This document shows, piece by piece, positions 16,913 through 23,550 of a DNA stretch of 64,000 bases. The notes under the pieces are model-generated. The model saw only the letters and a list, made by a program, of their open reading frames with translations, ran no database searches and was not told where the DNA came from. The position numbers and the translations under genes were made by a program. The stretch lies in the NCBI GenBank assembly GCA_040753915.1, contig JBFMDN010000001.1:149806-213805 (forward strand), in the 5' to 3' direction. Within the stretch, counting starts at the first letter, position 1; the number at the start of each line of letters is the position of its first letter. Origin of the DNA: JBFMDN01 sp040753915. Lineage in GTDB: Bacteria > Desulfobacterota > Desulfomonilia > Desulfomonilales > Desulfomonilaceae.

Positions 16913-18379
16913 TTACCTTTTCCCGCCTCTGAGCTCCTGAATCTTCTCCACGAGGGGCTGCTTCATATCCGGGTTCTTCAAGGAGCCCACAGCCTTTTCG
17001 TAGGTCTTGAGGGCCTGCGACTGTTTACCCGCGCGTTCGTAAGCAAGTCCAAGCCGAATAAGAACGCGGGTCTTCTCGATTTCGTCGGGTTCGTGCCTGA
17101 ATGCCTGCTTGTAGTAGGCGATAGCAGAATCCATCTCTCTTTTGGAAAGAAAGGCGTCGCCGAGAGCAGCCAGCACCTGAGAATCTTCGGGAGCGATCTT
17201 CCTCGCTTCCTCGAGAGCCCGGATTCCTGCCTCCTGCTTCTCGAGGGCCAGGAGTGCACTGCCAAGATTCTTGAGGGCTCCGACGTTATTGCCATCCAAC
17301 TGGTAAGCACGGGCAAAATCTGCCAAAGCCTTTTCTGTTTGCCCGAGGGACCAATAGATCCCTCCTCGAGCGATAAGAGCATCGACGTGACCGGGGTCAA
17401 TTTCTATGGCTCGGTTGAAGTCATCAAGCGCTCTAGTCGTTTCGTGCGTCTGGTGGAGAGCAAGGCCGCGATTATAGAAGTACGCTCCGCTGTTCGGACT
17501 GAGCTCTATAGCCTTGCTGAAGGCGTCGACCGCCTCTGTCAGCATCCCCTGTCCGGCCATTGCATTGCCCAATGCAAAATGGGCATCGGGATTCATGGCT
17601 TCGAGGCGCAGGGAAGCTTGGCAATCAATGACGGCTTGTTTGTAATTCTGGCTCCAGAGGTGCGCAGTGCACCGTTTGAGAAGCAAGGTGGGGTTTCGTG
17701 GGTCCTTCTGGAGAGCTTTGGTGTACACCTCCAGAGCCTTGTCCAGCTTGCGGCCTGCAAAATAGGCATCCCCCAGCCCGCGGGAAGCGGCCTCCGAATC
17801 CGGATCAATCCGGAGCGCGCGAAGGAACGTCTTGGCGGCTTCATCCATGCGGCCTTGGGCGATCAGGCATTGTCCAAGAAAGACCAGAGCGCCCGTGTGC
17901 CGCTCTTCGTGCCTGAGAATCGTCTTGATGTCGTCCTCAGCTTTTTCCGGATTGCCCATCTTCAGCCACACTTGGGCTCGATTCAACAGGACAGAATCGC
18001 TGCCACTGTCGATCTTGAGCATGGTGTTCAAATCTTTCAGAGCCTGATCCGGCTCTCCTTTTTTCAGGTAAGCAGAGGCTCGGTTGGATAGGACACTGAT
18101 ATTGTCGGGGTCGAGCTGCAACGCGGACGTGAAGTCTTCGATGGCTCGGTCCAATTCATTCATTTTCGCGTACACGACCCCTCGATTGTTGAGTGTTGCG
18201 ACGCTCTGCGGATCAAGGCCGGCAACCTCGTTGAACAAATCGATTGCCCTGTTCAGATCCCCTGCCCTCTCAGCCTCCACGGCTCTCATGAACAGAGTCT
18301 CTGCATGCTCGCCCCATACCAATGGCTGAGCCATAAGCGTATAAACAATGCAGATAACGAGTAGCGCGCACCATCTCAT
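16913..18379 (-). CDS. Secreted tetratricopeptide-repeat protein
   Basis: The product consists almost wholly of TPR units, about twelve, with the usual A-x3-Y/F-x8-A pattern (for example AYFYNRGLALHQTHETTRALDDFNRAIEIDP-type repeats). TPR solenoids act as scaffolds. A signal-like hydrophobic segment (RWCALLVICIVYTLMAQP) suggests export. The frame is open to 18472, but ATG at 18379 follows GGGGGA and puts the hydrophobic stretch at the very N-terminus, so it is preferred (488 residues). It is likely co-transcribed with the EndoQ-UvrD gene, though a functional link is not evident. Confidence 0.82.
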   Translation of the reverse strand: MRWCALLVICIVYTLMAQPLVWGEHAETLFMRAVEAERAGDLNRAIDLFNEVAGLDPQSVATLNNRGVVYAKMNELDRAIEDFTSALQLDPDNISVLSNRASAYLKKGEPDQALKDLNTMLKIDSGSDSVLLNRAQVWLKMGNPEKAEDDIKTILRHEERHTGALVFLGQCLIAQGRMDEAAKTFLRALRIDPDSEAASRGLGDAYFAGRKLDKALEVYTKALQKDPRNPTLLLKRCTAHLWSQNYKQAVIDCQASLRLEAMNPDAHFALGNAMAGQGMLTEAVDAFSKAIELSPNSGAYFYNRGLALHQTHETTRALDDFNRAIEIDPGHVDALIARGGIYWSLGQTEKALADFARAYQLDGNNVGALKNLGSALLALEKQEAGIRALEEARKIAPEDSQVLAALGDAFLSKREMDSAIAYYKQAFRHEPDEIEKTRVLIRLGLAYERAGKQSQALKTYEKAVGSLKNPDMKQPLVEKIQELRGGKR

Positions 18380-18636
18380 GAGTGTTCCCCCGTTAGCAAC
18401 TGAAGCCATGTTCCTGAGAAGTTCCCACGTCGAGCCCTGTGGCTGTGCATGCTCGGTTCTCCTCTTCCTCAATTACACATGCGACCAACCTTGACGAGGT
18501 GGTAGAGAATTGCTAAAGCTCCTAGTTAGATCAATTACCCGCGGGCGCAAAGGCTTTGACACCGACGCTCCACGGGAGTGCTTTTATGAGAGATAATGCT
18601 CATTTTTTTGCCGAAAATCGGGGGTATCAATAACTG

Positions 18637-20079
18637 ATGAGCACGTGGTTGTCAACTGTCACGGAAGGGCATGAAAAGACGTTCTTTGAAGGTTACCGCA
18701 CGCGAGGGTGCTGTGGAATTGGCACTGCCTGCCGTGAAACGGCCGCCCGGCAGAATAGGTTTCTTGAGGACCGGAAGGCTACCCGTTTCGGACGGACCCG
18801 GGCAACATGCGTAGCTTTCCTGATCCTGTCTTTCTTCCTGATTCGGCCGGCGTCGGCCGACATCTTTGCTGAATCTCCGCCTCTGTGGGAGCCTCTGTTG
18901 TGGGGTGGAGCCATCGCCTCCGAACCGAGCCGAACAACCGTAGATCTGCAAGCCCAGCCACCGCAGGTTCAAGACGATATTGGCGACCCCCTCGAACGGG
19001 CCTCTCGGCCGAGTGCTCCACGGTTTTCTCCTCCTCCACCCCGATGGACCGTCCCCACTCTGGCCGTCGAGCACGAGGATGTCTTTCAAAGACTGCCCTA
19101 TAGAGTGCTCTCCCTGAGAAACATTCCCCCTCTCTACACAAGCCCGGTGATTCCCGGTGAAGGCGTGTGGGAATGGAAAGACATGCCGACAGGGCGAGAC
19201 GGTTGGCCGATCCTGTATCGGACCACATACAGACCGAGCGCCGAATATCCCAATGCGACGGTCCACATGCTCCTCTTGGATATGAAACATCTGACCCTGG
19301 AATTGTACCTGGGATCAACAGAACCAGGCGGCTCCGAAAGCACGGCAAAAATCGAGCCTGACAGAAAGGCCGATCTCGTGGCCATAACAAATGCCCTCTG
19401 GAAACATCGTCACTCCGGGAACGCCGGCAGCATTTACCGGGGCAAAGTAATTCGTGAATTGGCGCAGGGTGTGGCAACGCTGGTAGCGTACAAAGACGGG
19501 TCAGTGGACATTTTGGAGTGGAACAATACCATACCGGTATCCTTGGTGAATCATGCCAAACAACTGAGACACCTGATAGTGAAGGACGGTCAGGTGGTAG
19601 GATCTGTGGTCCAAGGCGGCCAGACTACCGACTCCGAAATTGGGTTGGGTTATCTGCTCGTGGAAGAGCAGCCCAGTGACCGCGGGGGTCAGTGGGGCGG
19701 GTATTGGGGATATTGGGGAGGGTACGGCAACCCAGGCCCTGTGCACACGTCAGGCGCTGAATGGTTCCTTGCCACCAGGAGCGCGTTCGGAATACGGCCG
19801 GACGGCAACCTGGTCTTTGCGGTCGGGCATCATATCAGTACCAAGGATCTGGCAAAGGCGCTCGTCCTTGCTGGATGCGTCAGAGGAATCCACGGGGATG
19901 CCAATCCCTTCAATGTTCTTGGCAATTTGTATTACGTCGACCAAGGAGGCAACCTCTACAAGAAAGCCAAGTTGTCGCCCGATCAGAATAATCACACGCT
20001 GACCCGATACGTGGGAAGTAGCTACGCGAGTGATTTTTTTGCGTTCTTCCTCAGAAATGCCAGAGGGGGGGCATCGTGA
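18637..20079 (+). CDS. Secreted phosphodiester glycosidase-like (NAGPA/DUF2233) protein
   Basis: The C-terminal half (about 200-470) looks like the NAGPA fold: ATVHMLLLDMKHLTLELYLG opens the domain, and SAFGIRPDGNLVFAVG and TKDLAKALVLAGC correspond to its conserved strands and helix. The usual terminal DGGGS is replaced by GDANPFN, so activity is uncertain. A Gly/Trp/Tyr-rich insert lies near 350-365. A signal-like helix (VAFLILSFFLIRPASA) starts only at residue 59, behind an unusually long polar leader. No other start codon is available downstream, so the leader is either real or the region is degenerate. Its stop overlaps the next gene's start. Confidence 0.65.
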   Translation: MSTWLSTVTEGHEKTFFEGYRTRGCCGIGTACRETAARQNRFLEDRKATRFGRTRATCVAFLILSFFLIRPASADIFAESPPLWEPLLWGGAIASEPSRTTVDLQAQPPQVQDDIGDPLERASRPSAPRFSPPPPRWTVPTLAVEHEDVFQRLPYRVLSLRNIPPLYTSPVIPGEGVWEWKDMPTGRDGWPILYRTTYRPSAEYPNATVHMLLLDMKHLTLELYLGSTEPGGSESTAKIEPDRKADLVAITNALWKHRHSGNAGSIYRGKVIRELAQGVATLVAYKDGSVDILEWNNTIPVSLVNHAKQLRHLIVKDGQVVGSVVQGGQTTDSEIGLGYLLVEEQPSDRGGQWGGYWGYWGGYGNPGPVHTSGAEWFLATRSAFGIRPDGNLVFAVGHHISTKDLAKALVLAGCVRGIHGDANPFNVLGNLYYVDQGGNLYKKAKLSPDQNNHTLTRYVGSSYASDFFAFFLRNARGGAS

Positions 20080-20591
20080 TGGGCAGAGTGATACTGGCAG
20101 CGGCAGTGGTCGTCCTCTTTGGGCCCGGAATAGAAACAGAAGCACAAGATGGGACGTGTGATTCTCTCCGCGAGCAATGGGCCGCGGCGCTTTCTTCACT
20201 CCAGGCCGGGATAGAAAATCTTCGCCGTCAGAAAGAAGATTCCGTTGCACCAAGCATCTACAGGGAACTAGCATCAGGCTCCCCGCCAGTGAGTATCGCA
20301 AAGGCTGTGCAGTCGGCTCTCCTGGAGAGGAAACGCAGAGTGGACGCAGCAGAGCGCGAGGTTCGTGCCCTGGCAGATGCCGAGGAGAGGGCATTTAGAA
20401 GCTGGAGCTCTTGTCATGCGAGCAGCGGCTTGCGCAAGGCTGTTTCTGGGTCAGTGGATCCGCGAGTGGTTGCAGGGCAGCGTCAACAGCTTCTTGTGAG
20501 GCTGGACGACCTCCTACTGGACGAGGCGTACCTCCAGTATAGAGGGACTCGTCCTCGGCGTCCTCAAGAATACTCGGGCTATAATCCATGA
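20076..20591 (+). CDS. Secreted coiled-coil protein of unknown function
   Basis: The 171-residue product has a signal peptide (cleavage near EAQD) and then long alpha-helical stretches rich in Glu, Arg, Ala and Leu (LREQWAAALSSLQAGIENLRRQ; RKRRVDAAEREVRALADAEERA) with heptad spacing. Two cysteines in the mature part (C-D-S-L and S-S-C-H) could form a disulfide. I recognise no family. The GTG start overlaps the stop of the NAGPA-like gene (GTGATG also offers an ATG one codon on), and the next gene starts 4 bp after it, so the three are an operon. Confidence 0.65.
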   Translation: MMGRVILAAAVVVLFGPGIETEAQDGTCDSLREQWAAALSSLQAGIENLRRQKEDSVAPSIYRELASGSPPVSIAKAVQSALLERKRRVDAAEREVRALADAEERAFRSWSSCHASSGLRKAVSGSVDPRVVAGQRQQLLVRLDDLLLDEAYLQYRGTRPRRPQEYSGYNP

Positions 20592-20595
20592 GAAG

Positions 20596-21609
20596 ATGGT
20601 GAAGAATCGTTTGGGCAAACTGAAACACCTGAATTGTCACTGGGCTTCCGTACCGGCCCTGTCACTTTGCCTGCTGTTGGCTATTGTTGGCACGGCCTCC
20701 GGTGTGGACGGAAAGCCAGGTGGCTATTCCCGGGCCGGGTACGTCTTTCCTCCAGACGTGAAACAGAATGGAATTTCCTTTGCTGGTATCAAGATACCGA
20801 CAGATCGCGCTGAGGTGTCAGAGAGAATTGTCGATCAAATCAACTTCCTATTGATGGATCGGCGGGCAGTTCTGATGGAATGGCTGGACCGTATGGCAGT
20901 GTCCGGTCCCATAATTCGAAGAGTGCTTGCCAGTCAGGACGCCCCCGAGGATCTCTTGTATCTCGCTGCCCTTGTGAGCGATTTGCTGCCCAACGCGACA
21001 ACCCGGTCCGGAGGCGTGGGCTGGTGGGCGTTGGGAACAGTGAAGCACAAGAGTAACCCCTCGAACAGTTGGCTATCTACCAATGAGTGGGATGATCGTC
21101 GGGACCCAGTGATTTCCACCGAGATTGCTGCCAAGATCCTCAAGGACTTGGCGCGCGGAAAAAAGGGCGATTGGCTCATGGCTATCGCGGCGTTCCTGGA
21201 AGGGCCGGAGCCGATCGAGACTTTGAGCCGGCAGGCCGAGGGGTTCTCCTATTGGGCCATAGCTATGCCCCCCTATTCGGATGTGGCGATCCCGCGACTG
21301 ATTGCGCTCAAGCTCATAGACACGCACCGCGACTTTTATGCCGTCGACGTTCCGCCGCTTGCCCCGCTAGCCTATGACTACTTCCACCAGCTCAAGCTCA
21401 CGAAAGACCTTCCACTCCACGTGGTGGCAAAGTGGTGCGGAACTAACCCGAGGGCAATCTGGGAACTGAACCCAGGAGTAGACCCTTCTGCCGGCCTGCT
21501 CCCGAAGACCGACAAGAGAAACCCCTCCGGGTACCCCTTGCGAGTTCCAAAGGGTACGGCTGGAAAAGTCCGCTCTCTGCTGGTCCAGGAAGGGTATCTG
21601 GAGCGCTGA
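20596..21609 (+). CDS. MltD-like transglycosylase fold lacking catalytic motifs (pseudoenzyme)
   Basis: The 337-residue secreted protein follows the outline of membrane-bound lytic transglycosylase D. The region PEDLLYLAALVSDLLPNAT (117-135) aligns with the MltD stretch that normally contains the catalytic E-S, but the glutamate is V127 here. The G-x-W-Q motif is GWWA (142-145), and the late AAYNSG motif is AAFLEG (198-203), while DDRRDP and GDWL are kept. A LysM-like end (VVAKWCGTNPRAIWELNPG) follows. The fold may bind peptidoglycan without cutting it. It closes the three-gene secreted operon. Confidence 0.7.
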   Translation: MVKNRLGKLKHLNCHWASVPALSLCLLLAIVGTASGVDGKPGGYSRAGYVFPPDVKQNGISFAGIKIPTDRAEVSERIVDQINFLLMDRRAVLMEWLDRMAVSGPIIRRVLASQDAPEDLLYLAALVSDLLPNATTRSGGVGWWALGTVKHKSNPSNSWLSTNEWDDRRDPVISTEIAAKILKDLARGKKGDWLMAIAAFLEGPEPIETLSRQAEGFSYWAIAMPPYSDVAIPRLIALKLIDTHRDFYAVDVPPLAPLAYDYFHQLKLTKDLPLHVVAKWCGTNPRAIWELNPGVDPSAGLLPKTDKRNPSGYPLRVPKGTAGKVRSLLVQEGYLER

Positions 21610-21710
21610 GCGGGGTTGCATCTTCGTGCGGGAAGAAGTGTGATAACCCGAAGATGAGGGAGATAGGGGCCGACGGTAAGGCACTTGTAGGGCACCGGAG
21701 ACAGACTTCC

Positions 21711-22490
21711 ATGTTTGAGGAGAGCCTAGGACAGCCATTTCTCGATCTTTTCGTTACCCTCTCCGGGATTGCGGACGCCAGACAGCGCGCCTACGCTCTC
21801 GCTGAACGTCTTAATGACCTTGATGCCGATCTCATTGTCGATGCCATCAAGATGATCTGTGAGAGATCTCTCGAGGGAGAGGTCAATTTCTTGCGCCTCT
21901 ACAATGCCTTGGTGGTGTACGGTCCGCTTCGGGAGACACTGGGAGACGAGAAGTTGAGCGATGTCGTCAACGCTGCCCGATTAAGAGGGGATCACCAAAC
22001 GGTAGCTATTCTCGAGGACCTGCCCGCTGCAGCGCGGCACGATTGCTTTCTGCAGCCTTTCCTCGATGGCACGCTGAGAGAGACTCCTCTCGGAGTAAGA
22101 AAGGCCTTGGCCCGCAGACCCGACTTCAAGCTCTTGCAGCGTATAGCCAAGGACCAGGATCATCGCGTGATCGAGCATCTGCTGGATAATCCTAGAATGA
22201 CAGAGAATGAGGTCATCAAGATTGGCGCAACCAGGCCTACCTCACCCAAGGTCCTGGAAGTCATCTCGCGACACCCTCGGTGGGTAAGCCGTTACAGGGT
22301 GAAGAAGACCATTGTCTTCAACCCCTACGCGCCTCTCTCGCTCGCTTTGCGGCTCTTGACCTACTTGAACGTGCAAGATCTGGAATTGCTCTGCTCTCTG
22401 GCGGAGGTGAGCGAAACAGTTCGCTGCGAGGCGCAAAAACTGCTAATGAAGAAATCACCGGGATTGGATAGCGAGTATCATCTGGAGTGA
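21711..22490 (+). CDS. HEAT/leucine-rich-variant-like conserved protein
   Basis: A wholly helical, soluble protein of 259 residues. Repeats such as LARRPDFKLLQRIAKDQDHRVIEHLLDNPRMTENEV and VLEVISRHPRWVSRYRVKKTIVFNPYAPLSLAL resemble the leucine-rich-repeat variant/DUF2336 style of alpha solenoid, in which each short helix pair ends with an N-P-x turn. No enzymatic motif is visible. The frame opens at 21654, but ATG at 21711 follows a CCGGAG and gives a natural N-terminus; the longer start cannot be excluded. It probably acts as a scaffold. Confidence 0.6.
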   Translation: MFEESLGQPFLDLFVTLSGIADARQRAYALAERLNDLDADLIVDAIKMICERSLEGEVNFLRLYNALVVYGPLRETLGDEKLSDVVNAARLRGDHQTVAILEDLPAAARHDCFLQPFLDGTLRETPLGVRKALARRPDFKLLQRIAKDQDHRVIEHLLDNPRMTENEVIKIGATRPTSPKVLEVISRHPRWVSRYRVKKTIVFNPYAPLSLALRLLTYLNVQDLELLCSLAEVSETVRCEAQKLLMKKSPGLDSEYHLE

Positions 22491-22527
22491 ACGATGATCC
22501 TGCCGGGGCCTTTGTCGGCTACTACAC

Positions 22528-22755
22528 TGCCACGCGTTGGATATGCGTGGCAGTCATTGCAGTTGAAAGCCAATGAGCCTTCGGTCTACATGTGGTCATA
22601 ATGGATGTCGAGAATTCCCGTCAGTGCCTAAGGAGCTCCTGGCTTATGGCCAACACGATAGTGGAGCGCGGCCGTTGCCTTGACGCTGTCGTTAATGACT
22701 CAATTTGCGAATCAAGTTCCGACCCGATCTCAATGCGCTCCACTATAACCGACAT
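22528..22755 (+). repeat. Dispersed 228-bp repeat, copy 2
   Basis: This is the homologue of 12040-12266 on the same strand. The opening hairpin is perfect here: TGCCACGC and GCGTGGCA enclose the 9-nt loop GTTGGATAT. Both copies end with CGCTCCACTATA. Over the last 102 bases I count about 30 differences, spread evenly over the three codon positions, so conservation is not clearly of protein. It fills most of the 341-bp space 22491-22831. Confidence 0.75.
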
Positions 22756-22816
22756 GGAAAGGGCCTTCAAGGATTCCGATGACTCCCAGGAGGGAGAAAG
22801 TTCCCGTCGAAGATAA
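22646..22816 (+). CDS. Possible 56-residue ORF inside repeat copy 2
   Basis: The ATG follows AAGGAG by ten bases, and the frame stops 15 bp before the next gene. The predicted peptide (MANTIVERGRCLDAVVNDS start) shares 16 of 34 residues with the equivalent frame of copy 1. However, base changes between copies fall evenly on all codon positions, and the copy 1 frame runs on antisense through arsR without a stop. It may be only a repeat with a chance frame. Confidence 0.2.
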   Translation: MANTIVERGRCLDAVVNDSICESSSDPISMRSTITDMERAFKDSDDSQEGESSRRR

Positions 22817-22831
22817 TCACGGAGCGGAAAC

Positions 22832-23395
22832 GTGCTTCAGGAAATCGTGATTTACTGCGTGCTGGCTCTCGTGTATTTCTGTTTGCTAATCGTCATCTTC
22901 TCACCTTCGATTTATGCAGTTTGGCTTTACATCGTGAGTAGAAGAGTCAAGATTCGGAGGGCGGGAGCGTTAAGAATTGCGGTCACAACCTTTTGCATAA
23001 ACGCGCTATTGGCATACTTCGTCATCCATCTTGCGTTCGATTATTTTCTTACAACAAAAGTCGCCGAGAAAGATGCATTGGCTGGACAAACACTCCGGAA
23101 TGCAGTCGTATCCCAAGAGAAGTTCTTTCAATCTCACGGAAGGTACTACTCCGTGGGGCCTGTCAGAGGTCCCTATCAAGATGGCCAAGGATTGACAGTC
23201 GACAAGGACGTGATACTCCTCATCGAGCCCCACTGGGACAAGGCAAGGGGAAGAGAGGCTTTCAACGCGTACGCGTTGCACGTGTGGGGAAAGAGCTTGC
23301 TGACAAGCTCCGAAGACGGCAAGGTGATAGCTGCTCCTGATGAGTCGGAGTACTTCGATCGCCTCCGAAAAAAAATGATACTGAGTGTCAAATAG
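22832..23395 (+). CDS. Inner-membrane protein with pilin-like C-terminal domain
   Basis: The 187-residue protein has two membrane helices (about 5-35 and 47-72). The soluble part beginning TLRNAVVSQEKFFQSHGRYYSV, followed by GLTVDKDVILLI and AYALHVWG, matches the headgroup of short type IV pilins and pseudopilins, where a helix is followed by Y-x-S and beta strands. The prepilin peptidase site (G-F-x-x-E) is absent, and there is a second helix instead. GTG start with CGGAG upstream. Neighbours give no clue to its role. Confidence 0.6.
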   Translation: MLQEIVIYCVLALVYFCLLIVIFSPSIYAVWLYIVSRRVKIRRAGALRIAVTTFCINALLAYFVIHLAFDYFLTTKVAEKDALAGQTLRNAVVSQEKFFQSHGRYYSVGPVRGPYQDGQGLTVDKDVILLIEPHWDKARGREAFNAYALHVWGKSLLTSSEDGKVIAAPDESEYFDRLRKKMILSVK

Positions 23396-23550
23396 AGTCC
23401 GTAAAGGCGAGGGGGAGAAGACAAAGAAACCATTCGCCTCCTTGGTCCAACTATGATCTGGCTGCCGAGAATTCCTTCCTTGAAGGACCGACCCGGATCT
23501 TGTATAGTAGGCCGCGCCATTCTACGTCTTTCTTAGCCCCAGACACCGGA

